Assembly: GCA_020796225.1 (NCBI GenBank)
Contig: CM036758.1
Coordinates: forward strand, 68,957,274-69,021,273
Length of the DNA stretch: 64,000 nucleotides
Direction: 5' to 3'
From: Arion vulgaris
Lineage: Eukaryota; Mollusca; Gastropoda; Stylommatophora; Arionidae
The number at the start of each line of letters is the position of its first letter. The first letter of the stretch is position 1. Both the position numbers and the translations under genes were made by a program. The notes beneath the pieces are model-generated. The model did not search any database and had not been told where the DNA came from. It worked only from the letters and a program-made list of their open reading frames with translations. Positions 51,901 through 61,079 of this stretch are shown here, in pieces.

Positions 51901-53998
51901 CATAGAACACAAGTAGATCAGGCATAGAACACAACTAGATCAGGCATAGAACAGAACTAGATCAAGCATAGCACACAAGTAGATCAGGCATAGAACACTA
52001 GTAGATCAGGCATAGAACAGAACTAGTTCAAGCATAGAACACAACTAGATCAAGCATAGAACACAAGTAGATCAGTTATGTGTTTGTACTAACAAGAAGA
52101 GTGTACCATAACTACCATCAGATATGTGTTCATACTGAGAACAATACTAGACTACAATTATACGTAATTTATACTACATCAAGAAAATCATTCTATTTCG
52201 TTATATGGTACCTTGCGACCTCATGGACTCAACGCACTACATTCCTATGCTTCTTAGTACTTTCTGTTCTTATACTGCATATTCTATATGTGTATATGTT
52301 CAATGTATATGTTCATCTAGCACCAGTTCAAAAATGCTGTTATCTTGGGTCCATGGTCACTGCCAACCTTTCTCTTGATGAAGAAATCAACACTCCTGTA
52401 AGGAGTGCGGCTACTACATTCGGCAAACTATCAAAGCGAGCGTGGGACAACACAAAATTGACATTGCAGACGAGGATTCAAATATAGCGAGCCTGTGTAA
52501 TTAGTTCTTTACTATATGGCTCAGTAACATGGACAGCTTACTCAAGACACGAGAGGAGACTTAACATCTTTCACCTTCGATGTCTCCGCAAGATTATGAA
52601 CATCAGGTGGTACGACAAGATAACCAACTCTGAAGTACTGCAACGTGCAAATCTGCCTTCCATCATGGGCATGCTCAGCAGTAGACGACTAAGATGGTTG
52701 GGGCGTGTGAGAAGAATGGAAACTTGTCGCATACCAAAACAAATGTTGTGTGAACTTTCGGAGGGGAAGAGGCACCAGGGCAGACCACTGCTCAGATATA
52801 AAGATGTCTACGAAGCCTCAATGAAAAACTTTTCTATAGGTCCCAGCACATGGGAAAGACTAGCTGATGACAGAGTTGTGTGGAAAGCCAAATTGCGAAA
52901 GGACGCAGAGTCTTTTGAGAAGAGACTTATGTATGAGCTGAACGACACGAGAGAAAAGCGAAAACTCAGAAGTTGTCACAGTAAAACACTTGACAATTGA
53001 CCGTCTGTAAAGATGAAAAAGGCCATGTTATAGTCATCTTCTTCTTGAGCGTTCCATTGCAACCACTTGTTAACCACTCTGTGGGATCTGTATGTCATCT
53101 GCGCCTAAGAGCGATTCTAAGTTGTGCCAGTTATGCACCTACAAGTAGACCAGCACATCCGATTTCTGCGGCGCTTTTTATTTACTAAGGTAGCTTTACT
53201 AGTCTACTACCTCAGTCGCCTTATAGGTCACAGTGGTACTATTTTTTGCTTCCCTTGCAGGTCACTGCAACATACATGCTGTTTTATAGTAACTTTACGA
53301 ATAAAAACTAAATGAACGTTGGAGAAGGACAATACAATTCTTACCACGAAAACCATCATTCTTTTGTCTTTGTGTGAGCGCCATTTATGCGTAAGAATAG
53401 CAGATCCTTGACACCAGTAGGTAGTACACACGTAGACATCAACCGTTTCACCCTGCAGCAATATGGCCACAGTTGGGGGTATAATATGATTGATAGCTAG
53501 AGTTGCTGTGATAAGTATAAGTAATGAACAACAGAATTTGATCTTCCGATAATGTAAGAACAGGCGCCCACGTGTGGTATTATGGACAGTCCACCTATCG
53601 ATAGCAACCAGCAGCAGAAGAAACATGTAGGAGGATTGCCGGAAAGTATGGATAAGCTGACTCAATTCCCTTTTCCATTTAGGATCAAAAGGCATCACTG
53701 GCATGGTTTTGCTGTATAAGTAATGTAGTTCTATTAAAAGTATCAATGCTGAATGGAAGTCAAAGAACATAAGCGTTGTAAGAAAAACAGAGGCACTGGA
53801 TTTGTATCGCACCTTTAACATTAAGAACAGCAGAAAGAGATTGACAACAGCCGATGCTGTTCCTACAATGCTGTATATTACTGTTAAGAGATAAGTTTCA
53901 GAATCTGCCTTTAATTCTGATAATAATATGTCCCGAAGTACGGTTGAAAAGGATGCTTTGTCGTTGGGTATTTTACTGTTTACGGGAAAGTTCAGCAT
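45581..53998 (-). CDS. Rhodopsin-like GPCR with giant third intracellular loop (three exons)
   Basis: Exons on the minus strand: 53998-53345, 50620-49058, 45988-45581, joined in phase 0, about 870 residues. TM1 LLTVIYSIVGTASAVVNLFL, TM2 FLTTLMFFDFHSALILLIEL (D at the usual 2.50 position), TM3 SYMFLLLLVAIDRW with DRW for DRY, TM4 CCSLLILITATLAI, then an extracellular loop with two cysteines. TM5 is IAMICFIFIPLYGC, TM6 LLFITTCYFIICAIPCLIEL with the C-x-x-P turn, TM7 TYFLGLLQFVSLLLF without a clear NPxxY. The third cytoplasmic loop is roughly 500 residues, with a 26-residue x4 repeat. Ligand and subfamily are not recognisable. Two single-base frameshifts in exon 2 mean either assembly error or a recent pseudogene. 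Confidence 0.75.
46125..46345. repeat. 45-bp tandem repeat, about 4.5 units
   Basis: Unit TGCTCTAGTTGCTCTAACTG, CACCAGACAGGTGTCAGAAC, TGCAC. CAGACAGGTGTC-GA is partly palindromic (GACAGGTGTC). The left flank (46075-46130) is itself duplicated at 46395-46465. Intron of the GPCR gene. Confidence 0.9.
46480..46710 (-). mobile_element. LINE-D, minus strand, left of a MITE insertion
   Basis: Antisense of 42430-42570: CATCTAACCATCTTTTTCATG, TCTTCCTCTCGTCTTC, GTTGTAGAAGACTGTATA, GGCCAAACCACTTCATTCTT. It continues after the MITE at 47002. Confidence 0.75.
46715..46997. mobile_element. piggyBac-like MITE inserted in LINE-D
   Basis: 283 bp between TTAA (46711-46714) and TTAT (46998-47001). Ends CTCTTTCC and, reversed, CTCTTTTA. 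The two flanks join to give continuous LINE-D, so the borders are set by comparison with 42330-42430. It shares its left ~190 bp with 38948-39140. Confidence 0.75.
47002..47270 (-). mobile_element. LINE-D, right of the MITE, plus a second scrap
   Basis: GGTGTTGTTGGTAACTTTTG then ATTTCACATGTAGTTATTT is antisense LINE-D (compare 42310-42400). A second similar block (GGTGTTGTTGGTAACTTCC, ATTTCACATTTAGTTATTTT) is at 47195-47255. Confidence 0.7.
47390..47890 (-). mobile_element. LINE-A 3' end, minus strand, in pieces
   Basis: Bases 47680-47890 are the near mirror of 48790-48975: AAGTAGCTTGTCCCTTCAAG, AACTTGGCTCCCATGACAGC, GGCATCATTCCCTCCACA. Bases 47450-47530 carry a second, more diverged tail (CATCTGAAATTC, TGGTCATATTC). 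Confidence 0.7.
48060..48165 (-). mobile_element. LINE-H-like tail, minus strand
   Basis: Antisense of the block GACTGCTGGAGATATTGCG, AAGGAGATCGAAGCACC, TATGGACATGTCCGGAG shared with 21480-21560 and 60330-60400. Confidence 0.5.
48166..48345. other. Intronic spacer
   Basis: LINE-like scraps only (TCTTGTCTTGTAGCCTGATA); nothing assignable. Confidence 0.35.
48350..48985 (+). mobile_element. LINE-A 3' end, plus strand
   Basis: Reads in pieces MRQAIKNIRKNCTF, FPLATHGFETWTID, FECKCYRRALRIS, RPRRRWVRDVIDHLSMTAAD, AGQLAENREFFRTAVMGAKF and WKGQAT, then stop. It faces the inverted copy at 47390-47890. Both lie in the GPCR intron between exons 2 and 3, 70 bp from exon 2. Confidence 0.75.
49058..50620 (-). 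CDS. GPCR exon 2 (TM5 and long third cytoplasmic loop; two frameshifts)
   Basis: Acceptor TATATTCAAG before base 50620, donor GTAAGT after 49058. It opens RFVQTGIAMICFIFIPLYG, the rest of TM5. The frame breaks near 50495 (run GTGAAATG) and continues NVIIAGQEITYFGDEHRPKP in the next frame, then breaks near 50205 (run CTAAAATTTGG) and continues FGNKYDKPRFKSPFISRKN. Coding sense resumes without loss each time, which suggests one-base errors in A runs. The loop has cysteine pairs (QSCLCKK, SCCCNQ), acidic stretches and the 26-residue repeat at 49342-49650. Confidence 0.72.
49342..49650 (-). repeat. Coding tandem repeat, 78 bp x 4, in the GPCR loop
   Basis: Each unit encodes YKYDSVLNKTSLKYD then TEILGELPTTA. 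Units are nearly identical in DNA and keep frame. The first and last units are the most diverged (GGFPTTV at the N-terminal side, YKYDSELNKTSLKYE at the C-terminal side). Confidence 0.95.
50695..51000. repeat. 58-bp minisatellite, about 5 units
   Basis: Unit TTTGTCATTGTCACCTACTA, TAGGTCAGGACTACTTTGAT, ATTCTTAGACTGAAGTAG. Isolated relatives at 51770-51860. It starts 75 bp upstream (gene sense) of GPCR exon 2. Confidence 0.95.
51060..51352 (+). mobile_element. Repeat R6
   Basis: Blocks as in 45055-45350; the two copies are about equally long and differ by scattered substitutions. Followed at once by R1b, as at 45355. Confidence 0.7.
51355..51562 (-). mobile_element. R1b repeat, minus strand
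   Basis: TGTGAGAGTCGTTGCACCAA, GTTATGCGCCTTACGGCC, GTTTCGGGTTAGCATTCCC, CTTAGTCGCCTCTTACTATA, GGTAACCACTCGGGC. Same layout as 45355-45562. Confidence 0.65.
51565..51768 (+). mobile_element. tRNA-like SINE R5, 3' part
   Basis: TTTTTCCAGAGACCCTAGGA, TGTGCAATACTCTCGGCGGG, GCCATTTCTGCGGAGAG, GATTAAAACCTGGGGCAATG. Confidence 0.7.
51855..52078. repeat. 22-bp minisatellite, about 10 units
   Basis: Unit AGCATAGAACACAACTAGAT then CA, with C/G and A/G variants. Confidence 0.95.
52190..52322 (+). mobile_element. Penelope-like element 3' fragment
   Basis: TTTCGTTATATGG, ACCTTGCGACCTCATGGAC, TCAACGCACTACATTCCTAT, GCTTCTTAGTACTTTCTG matches 190-275, the end of the GIY-YIG frame and its stop. A LINE piece follows. 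Confidence 0.65.
52323..53000 (+). mobile_element. LINE-K (LINE-F-like) 3' end
   Basis: Reads KCCYLGSMVTANLSLDEEIN, SLLYGSVTWTAYSRHERRLN, FHLRCLRKIMNIRWYDKITN, SEVLQRANLPSIMGML, RRLRWLGRVRRMETCRIPKQ, then ERLADDRVVWKAKL. One stop near 52484 interrupts it. It is similar to LINE-F (YSRH-R-LN-FH--CLR-I--I-W-DKI--SEVL) but ends without the C2H2 finger. Confidence 0.8.
53035..53272 (-). mobile_element. SINE-like repeat R1, minus strand
   Basis: TTCTTCTTGAGCGTTCCATTG, CAACCACTTGTTAACCACTC, CACCTACAAGTAGACCAGC, TTTTTATTTACTAAGGTAGC, CAGTCGCCTTATAGG. A deletion removes part of the core. It ends about 70 bp from GPCR exon 1. Confidence 0.75.
53345..53998 (-). CDS. GPCR exon 1 (N-terminus, TM1-TM4)
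   Basis: ATG at 53998 starts MLNFPVNSK; 218 codons without interruption; donor GTAAGA directly after base 53345, phase 0. A short extracellular N-terminus (~34 residues) lacks an obvious signal peptide. The usual cysteine at the top of TM3 is not seen, whereas loop 2 has VCTTYWC. It ends in MMVFVV at the start of TM5. Confidence 0.8.
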
Positions 53999-54067
53999 TA
54001 GATTATGGACACAGTTCTCATTTGAGCACCTGTATGAAGATCACAAAATTATATATGTATATATGTG

Positions 54068-54080
54068 CGTATTATATATA

Positions 54081-54163
<83 letters not shown>
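54068..54163. repeat. (TA)n microsatellite
   Basis: About 95 bp of alternating T and A, 70 bp upstream (gene sense) of the GPCR start codon. Likely hypervariable. Confidence 0.97.
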
Positions 54164-54165
<2 letters not shown>

Positions 54166-54179
54166 TTATATGATACTAA

Positions 54180-54854
54180 TTTGGACTGCAGATAAGCTAT
54201 GAAAAAACAAATACAATGAAGACACATATGGCAAGTAATGCAGATATCACACTGGAATCTAAAATGATAAAAATAACAGAGCAGTTCACCTATTTAGGTA
54301 GCAATTTTGATTGCACAGAACATGTTAAAAAAGAAATTATGATACGAATTGGCAAAGCAACATCAGCTTTTAAAAATAAAATATGGAACTGCAAGTTATA
54401 TAGTATTAAAACTAAATTACGAATTTTCAATTCAAATGTTGTATCAATCCTAACATATGCCAGCGAGTTGGAAAATGACTAAAGATATAGAAAGCAAGTT
54501 GATGCATTTGAAAATAGATGTCTGCGAAAAATAATGAATATAAAATGGAACGAATTCTGGAGAAGTGATGAAATCAGAGAAATGTCTGGTCAACCACTAG
54601 TAACAACTGTTATAAGAAAGAGAAGATGGAGATATGTTGGACACACCTTGAGGAGAAATGATCAACGAATTTCAAAGCAGGCATTGAAGTGGGATTCAAA
54701 GGGTTCAAGAAAGAGAGGACGACCTAAGGAGACCCTGAAACGAACTTTGCTGAGAGAGGCAAGAAATATCGGTCTCAGTTCCATGGCGAAGATTGAGCGA
54801 GTTGCCCAGGATAGAGCGGTATGGAGAAATAAATTACTTGCAGGCCCTATGTAA
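54180..54854 (+). mobile_element. LINE-B 3' end
   Basis: Reads ITEQFTYLGSNFDCTEHVKK, FNSNVVSILTYASELEND then stop, FENRCLRKIMNIKWNEFWRS, EIREMSGQPLVTTVIRKRRW, RYVGHTLRRNDQRISKQALK, GSRKRGRPKETLKRTLLREA and VAQDRAVWRNKLLAGPM. One stop and a frameshift near 54480 break it. It is the reference copy for 4385-4639. Confidence 0.8.
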
Positions 54855-54894
54855 CGTATAACGGTACGAGAGGAATTATTATATATGTTACTGC

Positions 54895-55600
54895 ACCGGT
54901 TCCACAGGAGTCTAGGAAGACTTTGTCAGCAGAAAGCACATTATATCCATGCTAATAGTTCCTATGACTTGATGGTTAAACAGATTTCTCACAGGAGTCT
55001 AGGAAGACTTTGTCAGCAGAAAGCACATTATATTCATGCTAATAGTTCCTATGACTTGATGGTTAAACATATTTCTCACAGGAGTCTAGGAAGACTTTGT
55101 CAGCAGAAAGCACATTATATCCATGCTAATAGTTCCTATGACTTGATAGTTAAACAGATTTCTCACAGGAGTCTAGGAAGACTTTGTCAGCAGAAAGCAC
55201 ATTATATCCATGCTAATAGTTCCTATGACTTGATGGTTAAACAGATTTCTCACAGGAGTCTAGGAAGACTTTGTCAGCAGAAAGCACATTATATTCATGC
55301 TAATAGTTCCTATGACTTGATGGTTAAACATATTTCTCACAGGAGTCTAGGAAGACTTTGTCAGCAGAAACACATTATATTCCATGCTAATAGTTCCTAT
55401 GACTTGATGGTTAAACAGATTTCTCACAGGAGTCTAGGAAGACTTTGTCAGCAGAAAGCACATTATATTCATGCTAATAGTTCCTATGACTTGATGGTTA
55501 AACAGATTTCTCACAGGAGTCTAGGAAGACTTTGTCAGCAGAAAGCACATTATATCCATGCTAATAGTTCCTATGACTTGATAGTTAAACATATTTCTCG
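54895..55600. repeat. 87-bp satellite, 8 units
   Basis: Unit: ACAGGAGTCTAGGAAGACTT, TGTCAGCAGAAAGCACATTA, TATCCATGCTAATAGTTCCT, ATGACTTGATGGTTAAACAG, ATTTCTC. Since 87 is a multiple of 3, a long frame (HRSLGRLCQQKAHYIHANSS) runs through, with one compensated indel near 55370. I do not consider it a gene. Confidence 0.95.
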
Positions 55601-55812
55601 TTCCGAAGGTTGCGAGCTCGAACCCGGACAGCGCAGTTTTATTCACGTGTGCATTTTTTCCAGAGACCGTAGGATTGTTGCCGGAGCTACGGAATTCGTA
55701 TTTTGTGCAATACTCTTGTGCCATTTCTGCGGAGGGGGACCAAGCCATGTGGGGTAAAACCATGTGTAATAAAGTCAATCCTTCGGCTTTAGACCCCATC
55801 CCCCTATTTTTT
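55601..55812 (+). mobile_element. tRNA-like SINE R5, body
   Basis: TTCCGAAGGTTGCGAGCTCG, AACCCGGACAGCGC, TTTTTTCCAGAGACCGTAGG, ATTGTTGCCGGAGCTACGG, GGGTAAAACCATG, TAATAAAGTCAATCC. It begins exactly where the 87-bp array ends, replacing the tRNA-like head. Confidence 0.7.
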
Positions 55813-55839
55813 CTGCAATAGTATTAGACAAATAGCTAT

Positions 55840-58290
55840 AAAACAGTGCAAGGCTCATGAAGTGACAATTGTAATGGGTGACTTCAATGCTAAGGTAGGC
55901 TCTGAAAAGGTAGACGAGACAACTGGAGGATGTGGCCTAGGAGAGAAAAACGATAGGGGAACACACTTATATAATGGGCAACAATAAACAACATGATAAT
56001 TGGCAACACTTGGTTTAAACATCATCCGAGAAGACTATGGACATGGAGAAGTCCAGATAACAACACACACAATCAAATTGACTATATTATGATAAATAAA
56101 CGATTTCGAAATGGACTGCTAAATATAAAAACAAGACCAGGTGCAGATTGCGACAGTGACCATACACTACTGATAGGAAAAGTAAGAATAAAACTGAAGA
56201 AGATAAAGAGGGCGCAAGAAACATCATATCGAACTCCTCAACACTCAAGACTGACACAAAAGTGAAAGACTCATTTAAACGCATTATACAAAACAGATAT
56301 AATGCTATGGAAAAAATAGAAACAATAGAAGAACAATGGCAGATGCTTAAAGAATCAATCCAACAAACGTCAAAGGAACTAACCCACACAACATGTCAAC
56401 GGATCAAAAGAAATGGATGACGGAAGACATTTTGGAATTAATGGAAAATAGAAGGAAAAACAAACATAATAAAGCAGAATACGATCGAATCAATAAAGAG
56501 ATAAGACAAAAATGTAAAACAGCAAAAGAAGAGTGGCTAAATGAAAAATGCAAACAGATCGAAACAGAACACAAAGAAAACCCCAAATCAATATACGAAA
56601 ACGTAGACAACTTACTTGGCAGACGTAAACGTACAACTACTGGATGTTTAAAATCAAAGCAGGGATATATCCTGATGGAAACAGACAAGAAAATAGAAAG
56701 ATGGACAGAGTACATTAAGGACTTATACAGTGATAACAGACAAGAAATACACATCAATTACAACCATGAAGGACCACAAATACTTCCATCAGAAGTTATC
56801 AATGCCATAAGACACACGAAAAAGGAAAAACCCCAGGACCAGACAACATAACAACAGAAGAAATAGAAGCAACAGGCGAATTGGGCATAGGCGTTTTAAC
56901 AAAATTATTCAATGACATCTACAACACTGGATATGTACCCAAAGATTTACGACAATCCATTTTTATAGCACTACCAAAGAAAGCAGGAACGATAGAATGC
57001 GAAGAACACCGCACGATCAGCCTCATGAGTCACGTAACAAAACTACTTTTCAGCATTATTATGAGAAGGGTACGAAACAAAATAAGACCAGAAGTTAAGG
57101 AAGAACAATGTGGCTTTGTTGAACGCAGAGGAACAAACAACGCAATATATACAATAAGAACAATAATGGAAAGATCAATAGAAATGAAGTTGGACTTATA
57201 CCTATGTTTCATAGACTACTCAAAAGCTTTCGATAAAGTAAAACATGGAGAAATAATCAGCATGTTAGAAAGTATAAATATTGATGGTAAAGATCTTTGA
57301 CTGATCAAGAATTTGTACTGGCAACAAACCGCAGCCATTAGACTAGAGAGTAAGATTGGAATCTATCAGGCGATACAGTTAGGAGTACGACAAGGGTGCG
57401 TACTCTCACCAGACCTATTCAACTTATATAGCGAAATCATCATGAGATCTATAGAAGAAAAGACAGGAATAGCAGTCGGTGGACAAAATATAAACAACCT
57501 AAGGTACGCTGATGACACAATTCTAATGGCTACAAATGAACACGATCTGCAAGACTTGATAGACATACTAGTGAGAGAAAGTGAAAAGAAAGGATTAAGC
57601 ATGAATATAAAGAAAACAGAGGTTATGGTTGTCTCCAAGAAACAAGAAACACCAACATGCAATATCAAAATAAATAACACAACACTGAAACAAGTCCATC
57701 GATTCAAGTATCTAGGAACATTCTTAACACCAGATGGAAGATGTACAACAGAGATTAGGAGTAGAATAGCTCAAACGAAAGCAGCTTTTATGAAAATGAA
57801 GAACACACTATGCGTGAACTCACTACCAATGACACTGCGAAAACGAGTACTCCAATGCTATATTGAACCAATTCTTATGTATGGCAGCGAATCATGGACA
57901 CTGAACAAACAATCAATACGATCATTGGAAGCCACAGAGATGTGGTTTTACAGAAGAATGTTGAGAATTCCATGGACAGCAAAGAAAACAAACGTGGAGG
58001 TTTTAAATCAGGCCTGCACACAAAGAAACCTTATCAAAAGCATAAGAATCCGACAATAAAGGTTCTTCGGGCATATAATGCGAAGAGAAGGTTTAGAACA
58101 TTTGGTGACTACAGGTAAAATTCAGGGAAGGAGAGATCGTGGAAGACAGAGGAGAAGATGTTGGATGGCCTGGCATCATGGTTCGACAAAATATCGACGT
58201 CAGAACTGATTACATGCACCAAGCAAAGAGAGTTGTGGAGAGACATGATCGCCTACGCCGGCAGGCATGGCATTTGATTGATTGATTAGA
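55840..58290 (+). mobile_element. LINE-C, best copy: endonuclease C-part and reverse transcriptase (RTE-like)
   Basis: In order: endonuclease blocks VTIVMGDFNAKVG (55863), RSPDNNTHNQIDYIMINKRF and DCDSDHTLLIGKVR; a charged linker (56393-56851); RT blocks EEHRTISLMSHVTKLLF, EEQCGFVERRGTNNAIYTIR, LYLCFIDYSKAFDKVKHGE (palm), [20 protein letters not shown], the YADD box [13 protein letters not shown] (57498) and [12 protein letters not shown]; then [49 protein letters not shown], and a basic tail. It ends in TTGATTGATTGATTAG. Interruptions: stops or frameshifts near 55986, 56264, 56845, 57299 and 58059. The 5' end of the endonuclease is missing. It belongs to the RTE-like clade by motif order. 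It is inactive, but close to intact in the RT core. Confidence 0.85.
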
Positions 58291-58352
58291 CAGATTTCTC
58301 ATTACGCTCCTCAGGTTTCTAGTTGATTCTACATTCTTTATATACATTCCTT

Positions 58353-58554
58353 GCCCTTCTGCCCAGCGTGTTCGTAGCGCGTTGGACTACGGGTGACTCC
58401 CTCTGTGTGTGCGGGTTCAATTCCGCGGGATGGCAGAAAAAGCCACAGATTCCCCAGATTTACGGTGTTCGTGGCACCGAACCGAAGGTTACGATGTCCA
58501 TGGCACCGAGCCGAAGAGCTGAAAAAGCTCAAGTGCTTCTGGATCGGAAAAAAA
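58353..58554 (+). mobile_element. tRNA-derived SINE R2 with 14-bp target duplication
   Basis: Flanked by perfect TATATACATTCCTT at 58339-58352 and 58555-58568. Body as in 11194-11398, one base shorter in ACCGAAGG-TTACGATG. Confidence 0.9.
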
Positions 58555-58589
58555 TATATACATTCCTTATAACACTGAATAGAATCACT

Positions 58590-58880
58590 ATCAATTGTAG
58601 TGCTCAAAATCGAGAAGAGCAGGCTGGAAAGCCGCTGCCAGGACAAAATTCATTAGTAACATTTTATAAAAATAAAATTCCTACAAATTATCTTTCACCA
58701 TTTTCTAAATTACATCGGAACCCTCGCCGGTACTACAGAGTTCGTGTACTGTCGCTGAGATCTTCCGGTGTAAGAAAGAGTTCGGAGCATATATGGTAAC
58801 TCATCGAAGTGCAATGATGATAGTCCTATCAATCAAGGAAGTCCTATCATCGGATTGATAGTCCTATCAATCAAGGAAGA
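58590..58880 (+). mobile_element. R4 retroposon, plus strand
   Basis: GGCTGGAAAGCCGCTGCC, AATTCATTAGTAACATTTT, AAAATTCCTACAAATTATC, CCCTCGCCGGTACTACAGAG, TTCGTGTACTGTCGC, AGTGCAATGATGATAGTCC, TATCAATCAAGG. The end is duplicated (TAGTCCTATCAATCAAGGA twice). Confidence 0.65.
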
Positions 58881-58964
58881 GCCTGTTTTAACGTTTTACC
58901 TTGGTGATTCTGGTGAGGTGTCTCTAGAGTTTGTTTTCCTACCACTTCAAACTGTAAACGATGA

Positions 58965-59276
58965 GCCACTGGTTTCAAAACTCGTTAAACGATGTAGTTT
59001 TCGTACCCACTAGGTTTCAAAACTCGTTAAACGATGTAGTTTTCGTACCCACTAGGTTTCAAAACTCGTTAAACGATGTAGTTTTCGTACCCACTAGGTT
59101 TCAAAACTCGTTAAACGATGAGTTGCCACTAGTTTCACTCGTTAAACTATCCACTAGGTTTCAAAACTCGTTAAACGATGTAGTTTTCGTACCCACTATG
59201 TTTCAAAACTCGTTAAACGATATAGTTTTCGTACCCACTAGGTTTCAAAACTCGTCAAATGATATAGTTTTCTATT
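58965..59276. repeat. 42-bp minisatellite, about 7 units
   Basis: Unit TTTCAAAACTCGTTAAACGA, TGTAGTTTTCGTACCCACTA, GG. One damaged unit near 59120-59150. Open frame (RFQNSLNDVVFVPT) caused by 42 being a multiple of 3. Confidence 0.95.
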
Positions 59277-59354
59277 CATTGAATTGTGAAAGCTACAACT
59301 CAGATGAGGGTCTACATATGGTTACTGCGGCATCCTGGGCATTGTCATTACAGA

Positions 59355-59545
59355 TACTTCTTCGAACGCCCCATATCGACCACCTGTTAAAACACTCTTT
59401 GTGATTTGTATGTGATCTGAGCCTAAGAGCGATTGTACGGTATGTCAGTTATGCGTCTACACATAGGCCAGCACATCCGATTTCTGCAGCGCTTTTTATT
59501 TACTAGGGTAGCTTCCTAGGCCCCTACCTCAGCCGCCTCTTATTA
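59355..59545 (-). mobile_element. SINE-like repeat R1, minus strand
   Basis: TTCTTCGAACGCCCCATATC, GACCACCTGTTAAAACAC, GATTTGTATGTGATCTGAGC, TTTTTATTTACTAGGGTAGC, CTCAGCCGCCTCTTA. Confidence 0.75.
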
Positions 59546-59777
59546 CTATTTGAGATGTACTATCAAACAGAATAAGCTTGCTTAGTGCAAGAAATCATTT
59601 CCTAAATCTTGAACCAAATAGATGACACAGTTAAATATTTATCACAGTTTAACATCACATCGGTCACCTTTACTTCCCAGTGCTTTTTCTGGTTCTCAAT
59701 TGAGGCTGGGTCGACCTTAGAGTTGTTACGGTCGGAAACAATTTCACACCAACAGTGGAATTGAATCTGGACCCTTC

Positions 59778-60022
59778 GCCCGGGGCTCGCAAGGGGAGAA
59801 AAGAATAGTAACAATGCGACCTACAAGGCATGTCGTAAGAGGCGACTGATTTAGGTATCTACTGAAGCTACCCTAGTAAATAAAAAGCGTCGGATGTGCT
59901 GGCCTACTTATAGGTGCATAACTGGCACACCGTACAATCGCTTTTAAGCCCAGGTCACATACAAATCACAGAGTGGTTTAACAAGTGGTCCACATGGAGC
60001 GTTCGAAGAAGAAGAACCTGGA
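59778..60022 (+). mobile_element. SINE-like repeat R1
   Basis: CCCGGGGCTCGCAAGGG, ACAAGGCATGTCGTAAGAGG, CCTAGTAAATAAAAAGCG, TGCATAACTGGCACACCG, CAAGTGGTCCACATGGAGCG, TTCGAAGAAGAAGAACC. Bases upstream (59640-59775) read tRNA-unlike diverged repeat. Confidence 0.8.
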
Positions 60023-60124
60023 CCATCAGTCTAAGAAGTGAGTTCACTAACAACTACGCTACTGCGGCTCTCCGATCGTTACTAATGGTTATTTGAAATA
60101 TATATCAATGTTTGACATATATTA

Positions 60125-60248
60125 TTGTTGTGACTGATGGTTTGAACATGACGGCTGCAGAGGCGGGATATCTAGCCTATGAGAGAGTGAAATTCCTGAG
60201 GACTGTTGGAGGGGCAACGTTCTGCTCAGGACAAGCTATTTGATGATA
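60125..60248 (+). mobile_element. LINE-A 3' tail
   Basis: TGATGGTTTGAACATGACGG, CTGCAGAGGCGGGATATC, GAGAGAGTGAAATTCCTGAG, TGCTCAGGACAAGCTATTTG, ATGAT. Same ending as 1480-2080. Confidence 0.7.
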
Positions 60249-60289
60249 ATCAATGTTTACAAAATAAAGGAATGACACCATGAATGAAC

Positions 60290-60420
60290 CGTATATTGAA
60301 TATCAGTTATATGAGGACTATCATCATAGCACTCCGGATATGTCCATAGGTGCTCCGATCTCCGCCTCAGCAAATCCAGCAGCGTCCAGCGGCCGAACAA
60401 GCCAGTTTGCTGTTGATTAA
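60290..60420 (-). mobile_element. LINE-H-like tail, minus strand
   Basis: Minus strand reads LLDLLRRRSEHLWTYPECYD, the C-terminal motif seen in LINE-H copies. Confidence 0.55.
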
Positions 60421-60537
60421 TCAATCTTTTTGCATATTTAGTATGTCGTTCTTTTTGAAAATGAATAATAGAAACCTTTGTCACAATGTAATTGATCGAG
60501 GACAACAGTATCTAAAAAAAACCAGATATGAAATTTC

Positions 60538-61033
60538 TCGGTTGGGATGACAAGGTCGAGTATATGCGGACCCTTCAGACGATCTGAAATCTGACCTCGG
60601 TTGGGATGACAAGGTCGAAGTATATACGGGACCCTTCAGACGATCTGGAAATCTGATCTCGGTTGGGATGACAAGGTCGAAGTATATGCGGGACCCTTCA
60701 GACGATCTGGAAATCTGACCTCGGTTGGGATGACAAGGTCGAAGTATATGCGGGACCCTTCAGACGATCTGGAAATCTGACCTCGGTTGGGATAGACAGG
60801 TCGAAGACCTTATAGTCACGGACCCTTCAGACGATCTGGAAATCTGATCTTGGTTGGGATGACAAGGTCGAAGTATATGCGGGACCCTTCAGACGATCTG
60901 GATATCTGACCTCGGTTGGGATGACACGGTCGAAGTATATGCGGGACCCTTCAGACGATCTACATATCTGACCTCGGTTGGGATGACAAGGTCGAAGTAT
61001 ATGCGGTACCCTTCAGACGATCTGGATATCTGA
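60538..61033. repeat. 62-bp minisatellite, 8 units
   Basis: Unit GGGATGACAAGGTCGAAGTA, TATGCGGGACCCTTCAGACG, ATCTGGAAATCTGACCTCGG, TT. GC-rich relative to its surroundings. One unit (60790-60830) has an altered middle. Confidence 0.95.
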
Positions 61034-61079
61034 CCAATACAGCATCAGGACCAACATCAGTTAATATATACCGCAGATG

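Noticed and set aside
53854..54195. Open frames rich in Tyr/Ile
   Set aside because: They are translations of the (TA)n microsatellite and the antisense of GPCR exon 1.
54885..55757. 290-codon open frame as a gene
   Set aside because: It consists of an 87-bp satellite read through into an R5 SINE.
58961..59404. 147-codon open frame (RFQNSLND repeats)
   Set aside because: 42-bp minisatellite read-through followed by unrelated repeat DNA.
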